The translations under genes were made by a program, and so were the position numbers. Positions 1-8,984 of a DNA stretch of 56,340 nucleotides are shown in pieces. Source of the DNA: Anaerolineales bacterium (lineage in GTDB: Bacteria > Chloroflexota > Anaerolineae > Anaerolineales > Villigracilaceae); the NCBI GenBank assembly GCA_024710905.1, contig JANJTV010000009.1, forward strand, positions 1 to 56,340. Reading direction: 5' to 3'. The notes under the pieces were generated by a model. It saw nothing but the letters and a program-made list of their open reading frames with translations, ran no database searches and was not told the DNA's origin. Numbering within the stretch: the first letter of the stretch is position 1; each line of letters starts with the position of its first letter.

Positions 1-13
1 CTGTCCGAATGAT

Positions 14-42
14 TGCCCGATGCGTAACGCGCGGGCATTTTT
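14..42 (+). terminator. Intrinsic terminator-like hairpin at window start
   Basis: TGCCCG at 14-19 pairs with CGGGCA at 32-37. An inner GCG/CGC pair closes round a TAA loop, and TTTTT follows at 38-42. It probably ends a gene lying left of the window. It could instead be the first element of the long leader of the downstream helicase gene. Confidence 0.55.
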
Positions 43-90
43 GTTGGGCGGCGGCGCGCCGTGAGGCGCCCCACCGATTTGGCAGGCAGG

Positions 91-106
91 TTGACGACGT
101 TGTCAA
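91..106. promoter_or_regulatory. Near-perfect 16-bp palindrome upstream of the helicase gene
   Basis: TTGACGACGTTGTCAA matches its own reverse complement at 14 of 16 positions. It lies 48 bases before the start codon and its first half could serve as a -35 box. Two small stem-loops follow: TCAAAA/TTTTGA at 103-120, and ACCGGG/CCCGGT at 120-134, just before the ribosome binding site. Operator or structured leader are both possible. No clear -10 box was found. Confidence 0.35.
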
Positions 107-153
107 AACATCCCTTTTGACCGGGTTCCCCGGTAACAACATAAGGAGTTTTG

Positions 154-1866
154 ATGACCCTGTTTTCCGAACTGGGCCTGCGTGCTGAATTGCTGCAGGC
201 TATCACCGAGCTTGGCTATTCCGAGCCGACGCCCATCCAGGCGGGCATGATCCCCCTCATGCTGACCGGCGCGGATGTGATTGGCCAGGCTCAAACTGGC
301 ACAGGCAAGACCGCTGCTTTTTCCCTCCCCATCCTAAACAAACTCGAACCCGGCTCTCGCCACGTCCAAGCGTTGGTGCTAGCCCCGACCCGCGAACTCG
401 CTTTACAGGTCTGCACGACCATGGAAACCTACGGCAAGCATATGCACGCCGAGGTCTTGGCTGTCTATGGCGGTTCTTCCTATGGACGCCAGATCAGCCG
501 TCTGCGCCGCGGTGTTAACGTGGTGGTTGGCACCCCCGGCCGCCTGATGGACCTGATGCGCCAGAAACTGCTGGACATCAGCCACGTCCGCACGGTGGTC
601 CTGGATGAAGCCGATGAAATGCTCTCGATGGGTTTTGTGGAAGATATCGAGACCATCCTGGCCGAAACGCCCGCCGATCGCCAGACGGCCCTGTTTTCGG
701 CCACCCTGCCGAAGCAGATTCGCCACCTGGCTGAAAAATATATGCACGATGTGCAGGCGGTTACGATCGAGCGTGAACAGATGACCCTTTCTGCGATTGA
801 ACAGCGTTATTACCTGGTCAATGAACAGGATAAAACGGCTGCCCTGACCCGCCTGTTTGAAATTGAAGAAATTACCAGTGCGCTGATCTTTGCCCGCACC
901 CGCCTGGGCGCCAGTGACCTGTCGGCTGAATTAACCCGCCGCGGTTACCCTGCCGAGGTGTTGAGCGGCGACCTGAGCCAGGATGCGCGTGAGCGCACGC
1001 TCAACCGCTTCCGCCAGAATCAGGTCAAGGTGTTGGTTGCCACCGATGTGGCTGCCCGCGGCCTGGATATTGATGACATCAGCCACGTATTCAACTTCGA
1101 CCTGCCCGATGACCCGGAAGTATTCGTCCACCGCATCGGTCGCACAGGCCGGGCAGGCAAGACGGGCATTGCCATTTCATTGGTCGCCCCCAAAGAAAAA
1201 CGCCGCCTGAAAAGCATTGAACATTTCACCAAGCAACAAATGAAAAAGGCCGAAGTTCCGACCGAGGATGACATCCTGGTTCACCGTGAAAAGGCCCTGC
1301 TGGAAAAACTAAAAGTATGGATTAATCGTGGCCGTGCTAAACGCGAGCTGGAGATGGTCTCCGCTTTGGTGGAGGAGGGGCTGGACCCGCTGGTGATTGC
1401 CGCAGCCGCCCTGAAGATGTCGCGCGGCGAGGAAAAAGTGCGCCCGATTGCCCCAGTAGGTGAGATCTTTGACTACCAGGCCCGTCCCCGCTTTGGGCAC
1501 GGCAAGGACGCTCGTCGTGAGCCCGCTGGCCGGTTCGATGGCAAGCGTGAAAGCAGTTTCCGTGATAAGAAATTCCCGCGTGTGCCAATGCCCCATTCCA
1601 AAAACCGGGAGGTCGCCCCGAATTCCCACGAGGATGGCATGGTGCGCCTGAGCCTGAACATGGGCCGCGAACATGGTATCCGCCCCAAGGATGTGGTCGG
1701 GACGCTGGCTTTTCATGCCGATATCCCCGGCAGTACGATTGGCAAGATTTTCATCCAGGACCAGCACACTCTGGTGGATGTGCCGGAGACGCTGGCTGGG
1801 AAGGTCCTCTCGAAAAACGGCGAGTTTCGCTTCAACCGCGAAATTTTGATTGTGCAGAAAGCGTAA
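154..1866 (+). CDS. DEAD-box ATP-dependent RNA helicase (CshA/DeaD type)
   Basis: ATP-driven RNA unwinding, with likely roles in ribosome assembly, mRNA turnover and cold adaptation. All helicase motifs are visible in 570 residues: Q motif (GYSEPTPIQ, 21-29), Walker A AQTGTGKT (46-53), DEAD in VLDEADEM (about 150), SAT in LFSATLP, and motif VI HRIGRTGRAG (about 325). A basic Arg/Gly-rich linker follows. The last ~75 residues resemble the DbpA-type RNA-binding domain, as in the DeaD/CshA subgroup. ATG 154 is chosen over the in-frame TTG at 151 because AAGGAG (143-148) lies five bases before it. The gene is monocistronic, closed by a strong hairpin. Confidence 0.95.
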   Translation: MTLFSELGLRAELLQAITELGYSEPTPIQAGMIPLMLTGADVIGQAQTGTGKTAAFSLPILNKLEPGSRHVQALVLAPTRELALQVCTTMETYGKHMHAEVLAVYGGSSYGRQISRLRRGVNVVVGTPGRLMDLMRQKLLDISHVRTVVLDEADEMLSMGFVEDIETILAETPADRQTALFSATLPKQIRHLAEKYMHDVQAVTIEREQMTLSAIEQRYYLVNEQDKTAALTRLFEIEEITSALIFARTRLGASDLSAELTRRGYPAEVLSGDLSQDARERTLNRFRQNQVKVLVATDVAARGLDIDDISHVFNFDLPDDPEVFVHRIGRTGRAGKTGIAISLVAPKEKRRLKSIEHFTKQQMKKAEVPTEDDILVHREKALLEKLKVWINRGRAKRELEMVSALVEEGLDPLVIAAAALKMSRGEEKVRPIAPVGEIFDYQARPRFGHGKDARREPAGRFDGKRESSFRDKKFPRVPMPHSKNREVAPNSHEDGMVRLSLNMGREHGIRPKDVVGTLAFHADIPGSTIGKIFIQDQHTLVDVPETLAGKVLSKNGEFRFNREILIVQKA

Positions 1867-1879
1867 GGGATTAAACACG

Positions 1880-1911
1880 AACTAGGCAGCCCTTCAGGGC
1901 TGCCTAGTTTT
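1880..1911. terminator. Bidirectional terminator between helicase and glucokinase genes
   Basis: A perfect 13-bp stem (1880-1892 with 1897-1909, loop TTCA) is followed by a short T run on the plus strand. It lies between two convergent stop codons. The minus-strand T run is weaker. Confidence 0.85.
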
Positions 1912-1925
1912 GATTTAACACTGGG

Positions 1926-2666
1926 TCACTTTTTCTTCTTGGCCCCGGCCAGCGCGGCGCCGACGATGCCTGCTTCATTAAAGAACTGGGCCGGGACGAT
2001 CTCGCAGTTGACCTTGAGCAGCGGCAGGAATTTCTCGTAATCCTTGCTGACCCCGCCGCCGAGGATGATCAGGTTGGGCTGCAAGAGCAAGTGGAGCTTG
2101 CCAATGTATCGGGTGAGCCGCCGGGCCCATTTTTTCCAGGAGAGTTCGTCGCGCTGGCGGGCAGCGTCGGACATGCGCAGTTCGGCAATCTCGCACTCAA
2201 TTTCCATGTGGCCGAACTCGGTATTGGGGATCAATACCCCGTCGTTGAACAGGGCTGAGCCAATCCCTGTGCCGAGGGTGAGCATCAGTACGGTGCCGCG
2301 GCGGCCTTTGCCCGCGCCAAATTTCATCTCGGCCAGCCCGGCAGCGTCAGCGTCATTGATGACGGTCACTTCGCAGCCAGTTGCGGCGGCAAACAATTCG
2401 CGGGCATTCTGGCCAATCCATTGTTCACTGATGTTGGCGGCGGTTTTAATTTCTCCATATTGGACGACTGCCGGGAAGCCTGCCCCGATAAGCCCCTGCC
2501 AGCCAAAATAATGGGCCAGCTGGCCGACCACTTCAGCCATTGGTTGCGGTTCAGCGCCTTTGGGAGTTTTGATGCGGTGACGTTCGGCCAGTAGTTTGCC
2601 GGTCTTTGTGTCCACCGGCGCGCCCTTGATGCCCGACCCTCCAATGTCAATGCCGAGGATTTCCAT
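1926..2666 (-). CDS. ppgK: Polyphosphate glucokinase, ROK family
   Basis: Phosphorylates glucose to glucose-6-phosphate using polyphosphate (and often ATP) in the cytoplasm. The 246-residue length fits PPGK. Visible motifs are the phosphate-binding DIGGSGIKG (7-15), the catalytic-Asp region NDADAAG (104-110), [12 protein letters not shown] (129-140) and NTEFGH (148-153). The zinc cysteine cluster of classical ROK kinases is absent, which separates PPGK from ROK glucokinases. GGAG precedes the ATG. It sits 47 bases downstream of the aminotransferase gene and is probably last in the transcript that starts with the nucleotidyltransferase. Confidence 0.88.
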   Translation of the reverse strand: MEILGIDIGGSGIKGAPVDTKTGKLLAERHRIKTPKGAEPQPMAEVVGQLAHYFGWQGLIGAGFPAVVQYGEIKTAANISEQWIGQNARELFAAATGCEVTVINDADAAGLAEMKFGAGKGRRGTVLMLTLGTGIGSALFNDGVLIPNTEFGHMEIECEIAELRMSDAARQRDELSWKKWARRLTRYIGKLHLLLQPNLIILGGGVSKDYEKFLPLLKVNCEIVPAQFFNEAGIVGAALAGAKKKK

Positions 2667-2713
2667 AAAAGATTGCTCCGTGCTGAAAGCTCTTCGCTAT
2701 CAACTGTCTGCTG

Positions 2714-3892
2714 TCAGCCATGCCGCTGCATGAAACGTTCCATGCGGTGCAGGGCTTCCTCGATCTTATCGTAAGCGGTGGCGTACGAGCAACGAACAAA
2801 CCCGTCCCCGCCCGCGCCAAAGGCATTGCCCGGCACAACCGCCACATGTTCTTCCTGTAATAACTTTTCAGCGAATTCGTCGTCGGTCAGGCCGGAGGCC
2901 TTGATGTTCGGGAAGGCGTAGAAGGCCCCGCGCGGCTCAAAGGTGGTCAGCCCTAGGCGGTTCAACCCGCCGACAATCAACTTGCGGCGGCGGTCATACT
3001 CTGCCACCATCTCAGCCACATGCGGTTCGCCCTCACGCACGGCGGCAATGGCCGCATCCTGCGCGGTGGTTGGTGCAGACATGATGGTGTACTGGTGAAT
3101 GCGCACCAACCCTTTGATGATGTCGGCTGGTCCGGCCGCATAACCAATGCGCCAGCCGGTCATGGCATGGCTCTTCGAGAACCCGCCTAGAAGCACCGTG
3201 CGCTGCTTAATGCTCTCACCCAGGCCGGGCATACAAACATGCTCAAAGTTGTACACCAGCCGGTCATAAATTTCGTCAGAGACGATCATCAGATCGTTTT
3301 CTTCAGCGATTTTGGCAATTTCAATCATTACATCGCGTTCGGCCACCGCCCCGGTCGGGTTGCTCGGGTAGCCGACAAAAATCACCCTGGTACGCGGCGT
3401 CAGCGCCCGGCGGATGTCGTCCGGGTCGACCTGGAAATTGTTCTCCACCCGGCTGGGGATTTCAATCGGCACGCCGCCGGCCAGGATGACCTCCGCCTGG
3501 TAGGACACAAAACAGGGCGTCGGGATGATCACCTCGTCGCCGGGGTTTAACAGGGCCGTAAAAGTCAGGTACAGCGCCTCCGAGACGCCCACCGTGGCAA
3601 TGATCTCATCCACCGGGTTATAACTGACACCGTACAACCGCTTCAAGTTATCTGCGATTGCCTGCCGCAGCTCTATTTTGCCCGAGTTGGATGTGTAATG
3701 CGTCTCACCTGCCTCCAGCGAGCGGATGCCCGCCTGCAGGATCGGTTTGGGTGTGGTGAAATCTGGTTCGCCAATGCCCAGCGAAATAACATCCTTCATG
3801 GTCGCTGCAATGTCAAAAAACTTGCGGATGCCCGAGGGTTTCAGCCCGGCCACCCGGGTGGAGAGATAACGCGTGTTGCCAATTTCGGCCAT
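2714..3892 (-). CDS. PLP-dependent class I/II aminotransferase
   Basis: A fold-type I aminotransferase, probably aspartate/alanine or aromatic amino acid:2-oxo acid. The 392 residues carry NPTG (178-181), DEIY (206-209) and the PLP lysine K240 in [15 protein letters not shown]. The C-terminal Arg that binds the substrate carboxylate appears to lie in [11 protein letters not shown]. Substrate cannot be told from sequence; Chloroflexota homologues are usually named simply aminotransferase or PatA-like. AGGAGG stands just before the ATG. The nucleotidyltransferase gene ends 24 bases upstream, so co-transcription is likely. Confidence 0.88.
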   Translation of the reverse strand: MAEIGNTRYLSTRVAGLKPSGIRKFFDIAATMKDVISLGIGEPDFTTPKPILQAGIRSLEAGETHYTSNSGKIELRQAIADNLKRLYGVSYNPVDEIIATVGVSEALYLTFTALLNPGDEVIIPTPCFVSYQAEVILAGGVPIEIPSRVENNFQVDPDDIRRALTPRTRVIFVGYPSNPTGAVAERDVMIEIAKIAEENDLMIVSDEIYDRLVYNFEHVCMPGLGESIKQRTVLLGGFSKSHAMTGWRIGYAAGPADIIKGLVRIHQYTIMSAPTTAQDAAIAAVREGEPHVAEMVAEYDRRRKLIVGGLNRLGLTTFEPRGAFYAFPNIKASGLTDDEFAEKLLQEEHVAVVPGNAFGAGGDGFVRCSYATAYDKIEEALHRMERFMQRHG

Positions 3893-3916
3893 GGATCCTC
3901 CTGTGAATGGGGATGG

Positions 3917-4951
3917 TTAGAATTCGATACTGGATGTATCGCCAATATTTAACTTGAGCGCAGCCTGCTGCGGGACGGGCGAACTCACCCGCGCTTGCTT
4001 CCCGATTAACGAGCCTACCAGCCTGACGTTTTCCACCGTGCAGCCCGCCTCGAGGATACTGTCCTCGACCTGGGCCGACTGGATGACACAATCCGCGCCA
4101 ATCGAAGCGAATGGCCCGATGACCGAATCACTGATCTTTGCCGAAGGATGAATAAAGATTGGCGCAACAAAGGTGTTGCCGTTGGCATCCAGTTCCTCTG
4201 TGTTGGCGTGGCCATTTTCCAGCAAGTAGCGGTTGGTCTCGAGCGTGGCCTCGATGGTGCCGGTATCCAGCCAGGTTCCCACTGCCCGGGTGCGGATGTG
4301 TGCTCCCTGTTCGATCATGATGCTGATCGCGTCGGTTAAGAAGAACTCGTTCTTCAACATGACATTGTTTTTGATTTGCGTTTCAATGGCGGCCAGCAAT
4401 TGCTCAGACTGCTTAAAGTAATAGCAGCCCACCACCACCAGGTTGTTTTCCATACTCTGGGGTTTTTCAATAAAGCGTGTCACCCAGCCATCGGCGTTCA
4501 ACTCGGCCACACCAAAACGGCGCGGGTCAAGCACAGGCTTAACCCAGGCCACCCCGTCTGATGCTTCATTCTCCAGGAAGGAGAAGTCCGTTTCCATCAG
4601 GGTGTCCGAGAAGCACATTATCATTGGCCCGCTCAGGTGCTCACGGCACAGCCAGATGGCATGGCTCTGGCCTTTCATCTCCTGCTGGGTGATATAACGG
4701 GCTTTCAGGTTGGGGTAATACTGCTGGATGAAGGCGGGGATCTGCAGTTCGCCGAGGAACGGCCCGACGATGAAGATATATTCCACCTCCCACCCTGCGG
4801 GCAGGCTTGAGAACATATCCATCAGGTGTTCCAGGCTGGTTTTGCCGCCTACGCTCACCAGTGGCTTGGGTTTGCTCCAGGTGTGCGGGCGCATGCGCGT
4901 GCCCCATCCCGCCATGGGGATGACGACTTTCAGGGTCTTGGTCAATTGCAT
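3917..4951 (-). CDS. Sugar-phosphate nucleotidyltransferase with left-handed beta-helix tail
   Basis: Makes an NDP-sugar from NTP and a sugar-1-phosphate. The N-terminal signature IPMAGWGTRMRP, followed by SKPKPLVSVGGK, is the nucleotide-binding loop of the RmlA/GalU/ManC superfamily. From about residue 250 the sequence becomes hexapeptide-like (FIHPSAKISDSVIGP and on), a left-handed beta-helix as in glucose-1-phosphate thymidylyltransferase-like or mannose-1-phosphate guanylyltransferase-like bifunctional forms. Base and sugar specificity are not determined. AGGAG lies one base before ATG 4951, but seven bases before the in-frame TTG at 4945, so TTG may be the true start. An upstream in-frame ATG at 5008 is not conserved-looking. 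Confidence 0.85.
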   Translation of the reverse strand: MQLTKTLKVVIPMAGWGTRMRPHTWSKPKPLVSVGGKTSLEHLMDMFSSLPAGWEVEYIFIVGPFLGELQIPAFIQQYYPNLKARYITQQEMKGQSHAIWLCREHLSGPMIMCFSDTLMETDFSFLENEASDGVAWVKPVLDPRRFGVAELNADGWVTRFIEKPQSMENNLVVVGCYYFKQSEQLLAAIETQIKNNVMLKNEFFLTDAISIMIEQGAHIRTRAVGTWLDTGTIEATLETNRYLLENGHANTEELDANGNTFVAPIFIHPSAKISDSVIGPFASIGADCVIQSAQVEDSILEAGCTVENVRLVGSLIGKQARVSSPVPQQAALKLNIGDTSSIEF

Positions 4952-5182
4952 TCTCCTGTGAAAGTTTTCATTCTTGCCAATTGTACCAAGTATTAAAACT
5001 GCCGACATAATGTCACCAAAGGCTCAAGGTAATAACCTTCACGTATCTGCCAGCAAGGAGCAAATTCGCCGAATTTAAGGCAAATATGTCATAATTCCCG
5101 CTGCCCGATACGGCAATCGGGGTTATAAATTTTATGCTTGGTAGGTTACGGGCTGGCGGGTTGGGCGTTTGGGAGATACGCC

Positions 5183-6406
5183 ATGGTTCCATTTTTTGTT
5201 CAGTTAATCGATTATTTCTATATTGGGGAAGTGCGCTTATTTTTATTCTTTTTTGTCCTGACGTGGGTGGTTTTCCTTTATAAACTCGTCCGGAGCAGGC
5301 GATTTACCCCTCCCCCAACGAAACCAAATAACTATGGCGTCTCGGTCATTGTTCCCGTAGTGGATGAAGATCCGGGCTTATGGCACCAAGTCTTAACCTC
5401 CCTTATCGAAGGTTGCATGGGGATGAGATACCAGATCATTGTGGTTTCCAATGGGCCTAATGGGGTTGCCAATGGGGAATATGCCAGGAAAAAGGGTCTC
5501 GAGGTAATTCACCTGCCCGTTGCTGATAAACGGACAGCGATTGCCCGCGGGGCAGAAAAAGCCCGATATGGGATTTCGGTAATCTTGGATTCTGACACAA
5601 TCATCCAGCCTGACGCCATTCGCATTCTCAAAGAAACATTTACATCTCCGGAAATTGGTGGTGTAACCCCGTACCAAAAGATTATGGTGCGTGGCAACTG
5701 GATTCGGCGCATTCTCGATTGGCGGGAAGATTTGCGTTTTGGCATACTGGTCAGCGGACAGGCCATCAATGGTGCAGTTTCCTGTTTACCGGGGCGGTTG
5801 TTTGCAGTACGCACCTATTTGTTGAAAGCCGCCGCACCGGAACTGGAGCACGAGTACCTGTTTGGCTTCAGATGTATCAATGGGGATGACCGTACATTAA
5901 CTTCTTATCTCTTGCGTAATGGGTATAAAGCGACCTACCAGCCTGCCAGTGTTGTTTTTACTGATGCGCCGGGTACCTTTAAAGGGTTTGTCGGCCAGCA
6001 ATTAAGATGGGCCCGTGGTTCTTCACGCGCAGTCATCCGCGATACTCCCTGGCTGTTTCGATACCCTTATACGATGTTTACTGTTTGGTCCACTGTGATT
6101 TTGCGGTGGGTGTACCTTTTTGTTATATTCGATGTGTTTTTGGTTAAGCTCGGTCTGTTATCAAGAAACCATTATTTATGGCAGCTGTATCCGGAATTCC
6201 ACCAGCCTGGTTTTATCCTGGCCGGGTTCCTGGTTGGTTACATCACAAGCGGAATTGTTCGGCAGTTGTTTCATTTGGTGCGCCACCCTCAGGATTGGCC
6301 TTATTTGCCGGCGTTTCTGGTGATGTCCAATCTTGTTTTATTACCAATCACTATCTATGCAGACCTGACCTTTATGAGTGGTAATTGGATGACCAGGAAA
6401 GTATAA
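5183..6406 (+). CDS. Membrane glycosyltransferase family 2 (hyaluronan/cellulose synthase-like)
   Basis: Processive-type GT2 enzyme at the cytoplasmic membrane, likely adding sugars to a polysaccharide or lipid. Visible are an N-terminal membrane helix, the GT-A start VSVIVPVVDEDP, the DxD-like ILDSDT, the NGDDRTLT acceptor-site motif and QQLRWARGS (the Q-x-x-R-W box). Three C-terminal membrane helices follow. ATG 5183 is chosen because GGGAG (5171-5175) lies seven bases before it; a TTG at 5138 is also in frame. Base composition is clearly more AT-rich than the flanking genes. It is divergent from the nucleotidyltransferase gene, which might supply its donor sugar (inference). Confidence 0.85.
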   Translation: MVPFFVQLIDYFYIGEVRLFLFFFVLTWVVFLYKLVRSRRFTPPPTKPNNYGVSVIVPVVDEDPGLWHQVLTSLIEGCMGMRYQIIVVSNGPNGVANGEYARKKGLEVIHLPVADKRTAIARGAEKARYGISVILDSDTIIQPDAIRILKETFTSPEIGGVTPYQKIMVRGNWIRRILDWREDLRFGILVSGQAINGAVSCLPGRLFAVRTYLLKAAAPELEHEYLFGFRCINGDDRTLTSYLLRNGYKATYQPASVVFTDAPGTFKGFVGQQLRWARGSSRAVIRDTPWLFRYPYTMFTVWSTVILRWVYLFVIFDVFLVKLGLLSRNHYLWQLYPEFHQPGFILAGFLVGYITSGIVRQLFHLVRHPQDWPYLPAFLVMSNLVLLPITIYADLTFMSGNWMTRKV

Positions 6407-6437
6407 CCAACTGACAAAAAAACTTTTCTGTGAGCGG

Positions 6438-8960
6438 CTACGGCCCGCTGAGTGTCACCTGTACGGCTGTCGTTTCCACACGCTGGTCGTTGCGTATCAC
6501 CACTAGCTGGATGGTGTACAACCCACCCAGGCCGTTCGTATCCCATATCCCCAGGATGCCATTTTCTACCGGGGCACTCCCATCGCTGATTAATATCCAG
6601 CTGTCGGGGTTCAACCCCTGCCCTGCCTGCAGGCGGTAAGACACAAACCCTTCGCCGCCTGCTGAACCAAGCACTGTCACCGGCCCGCTGACCGATTCGA
6701 ACATCCCCGGAGCAAACAATGCCAGTCCCGGCCGGGCAGGCGCAGGCTGGATGGTATCGTACGCGGTTGGCGGGGTTTGCAGGTTATTGGCAACCGCCCA
6801 TTCCAGGGCTTCGGGCGGGAAATTGATGAATGTGCGCGTTTCAACTAGGTTGGGTGGGGTAAAGACGGTTGCCAGAAGCCCGGTTTCGCGGTTGATGCTG
6901 TACTGCTGGTACAGGGTGTCTGCCTGTGTCGGTTCGTACCCGTTCAGGAAAATTTCACTGACCACATTCGGGCAGGCTTCGGTGGCCAATTGTCCGGAGG
7001 GATCACATACATTCAGCCTGGTCACCCCCGGCGGTAGGGGCCAGCCGGAAGCCGTTGCCGTACGGCTGGCTGTTTGCATCAGCGCAGACCACAACCCGGC
7101 AGTCACCCGGGGCGGAATTTGCCCGCCGCCCATCCAGACCAGCACGGTGCGGGAGGTGGAATAGCCAATAGCCCAGTTATCCTGCCCATCCAGGCTTTGG
7201 GCTGTCCTGGCAGCTACCGGCAGGCCAATCTCGAACGGGTTCGGGTTGCCCAGGCTGGGCCAGCGCGCAGATTCGTCCCCCAGCACATTGTTGATCAGGT
7301 AAGCCAGTTGCGGCGAGGTGACCTGGCGGGTTTGCGGTGTAGACCAATCCAGCCAGGGTTGGTTGTCAATACTTGAAACGGACAGGACAACGGATGCGCT
7401 GAGCGTTTCGTTGTAAATGGGCAGGCCAGCCTGTACACCGTTGGCTGCAAAAATGCTGTATGCCGAGGCGATCATCGGCATGGAAACGCGTTGTTGCGAG
7501 TCAAGGTAGCTGGTGATGTCGGTCACAGCAGGCGGTTCCAGCCCGAAGGGGCGGATGGTCTGCAAGACTGCGGCGCTGCCCATTTCGTTAAAGACCTGTC
7601 CGGCAGGCAGCAGGTAATCATTGGCCAGCGCCAGTCGCAAACGGATTGGGCCGTGATACTTGCCGTCCAGGTTTTCGATTGCGTTTTGTTCGCCCGGCAC
7701 ATCCCAGGCCAGGCTGGCCGGGCTGAGCCCACGTGTGAAACCAGCCAGGTAAATAAAAGATGTCAGCAGGGTGCCGGGGCGGCCAATGGCCATATAGGCC
7801 GCCTCGCCAGATAGGCGGGTTTCACCAACCAGCGCCACGACTTGCCCGTTGCGCGGATCCATGACCAGGGCCGAGGCCGCGGGTGCATCGATGAACAGGT
7901 TGGACGGCAGGGGCGGCAGGCTGGCTGAAAGCGAGCAATCTGGTTCGATGGCGGCAGCCAGGCGGGTGACCTGCAACCTGACCGCGCATTGCGCCTCTTG
8001 TTGCAGGGAAAAGTCTATGGTTGTTAAGATCTTGCCGCCGCCCATGATAAAACGCTGATACCCCGGGGTGTTTTCCAGTTGGAGCAGCGCCAGGCTGGTG
8101 ACAGCCTGTGAAACAGGAGGCAGCCCCGGGGGAATCTGCCGAATTTCCACTTCCGCCTGCCCGGCCTGTTGCAGGTCTTCAAGGGGGAAAACATCGGTGA
8201 TTTCGAGCCAGGCCAGCAATTCGGCCTGGCGTTGTTGGGCCGCCTGAGGGGCATCTAGCGGATTAATGGCCGGTGCCTGGGCTGTGGAAGCCAGCAGGGC
8301 GGCTTCCGCCAAGGTCAGGTCAGTGGCCGGTTTTCCGAGGTAGAGTTGGCTGGCGGCCTGTGCACCAAAGGCGAAGCGGCCATAATTTGCGGTGTTGATG
8401 TGCCATTCAAGGATCTGGTCTGGCCCGTAGGCCTGGGTGAGTTGCCAGGCCAGTAATCGTTCGCGCAGGGCTCGGCGCAGGCTGGGCGGCTCTTTCCAAA
8501 GCAGAAGGTCCGCGGCCAAACGCTGGGCCAGGGTGGGGTGGTCACGCGGATCTTCCAGCCCCTGCCAGGTGAATCCGTCATGTTGGTAGAGGCCGGGGTC
8601 TTCGAGCGCGACAGTGATACGCGCCAGCGGGCTTTGCGGGTCGAGTCGCAGGTATGTGCGCGGGGAATCTTGCGGGGCGAGCACATCCAGCACATGCTGA
8701 CCGGTGCGGTCGTACAGTTTTGTGGGTTGTAAAAGCAGGCCGTTTTGCGGGTCAAGCAAGGCGGGGACAATTTCTATGGAGGGCAGGTCTGCCGCCAGAC
8801 TGGCGTAGGCAAATGCGCCGAGAATAATCAGCAGTCCCAGCAGGGCCGAAAACACCAACCCGCCACCCAGTACAGTGCGCTGGGTGCGTTGGTCGGCGAC
8901 GGCGCGCTCGCGCAGGCGGCGCTCACGGCGCTGGCGGATGACAGGCAGGATGGACAGCAT
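6438..8960 (-). CDS. Class A penicillin-binding protein-like, with degenerate transpeptidase motifs
   Basis: Bitopic protein of 840 residues: cytoplasmic Arg-rich start, one membrane helix (about 30-55), GT51 glycosyltransferase domain, transpeptidase-like domain, and a C-terminal Ig-like beta domain. GT51 keeps the catalytic EDPGLYQHDGF box and the RALRE/ILEWHINTANYG region, but the second motif is TLAQRL rather than TITQQL. In the transpeptidase domain the expected PGSxFKP is PGTLLTS, the SxN region reads LANDYLLPA, and KTGT reads RTAQ, so acyl-enzyme chemistry looks lost. The ATG is leaderless in layout: TACAAT ends six bases before it. It is the last gene after the folate-operon genes, 24 bases downstream. 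Confidence 0.8.
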   Translation of the reverse strand: MLSILPVIRQRRERRLRERAVADQRTQRTVLGGGLVFSALLGLLIILGAFAYASLAADLPSIEIVPALLDPQNGLLLQPTKLYDRTGQHVLDVLAPQDSPRTYLRLDPQSPLARITVALEDPGLYQHDGFTWQGLEDPRDHPTLAQRLAADLLLWKEPPSLRRALRERLLAWQLTQAYGPDQILEWHINTANYGRFAFGAQAASQLYLGKPATDLTLAEAALLASTAQAPAINPLDAPQAAQQRQAELLAWLEITDVFPLEDLQQAGQAEVEIRQIPPGLPPVSQAVTSLALLQLENTPGYQRFIMGGGKILTTIDFSLQQEAQCAVRLQVTRLAAAIEPDCSLSASLPPLPSNLFIDAPAASALVMDPRNGQVVALVGETRLSGEAAYMAIGRPGTLLTSFIYLAGFTRGLSPASLAWDVPGEQNAIENLDGKYHGPIRLRLALANDYLLPAGQVFNEMGSAAVLQTIRPFGLEPPAVTDITSYLDSQQRVSMPMIASAYSIFAANGVQAGLPIYNETLSASVVLSVSSIDNQPWLDWSTPQTRQVTSPQLAYLINNVLGDESARWPSLGNPNPFEIGLPVAARTAQSLDGQDNWAIGYSTSRTVLVWMGGGQIPPRVTAGLWSALMQTASRTATASGWPLPPGVTRLNVCDPSGQLATEACPNVVSEIFLNGYEPTQADTLYQQYSINRETGLLATVFTPPNLVETRTFINFPPEALEWAVANNLQTPPTAYDTIQPAPARPGLALFAPGMFESVSGPVTVLGSAGGEGFVSYRLQAGQGLNPDSWILISDGSAPVENGILGIWDTNGLGGLYTIQLVVIRNDQRVETTAVQVTLSGP

Positions 8961-8975
8961 GACCTGATTGTATCA
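8961..8975 (-). promoter_or_regulatory. Extended -10 promoter giving a leaderless PBP transcript
   Basis: Read on the minus strand, TGA-TACAAT is an extended -10 whose last base is six bases before the ATG, so the start of transcription would be the A of the ATG. There is no Shine-Dalgarno sequence. No clear -35 was found. Confidence 0.5.
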
Positions 8976-8984
8976 AATGGGGCT

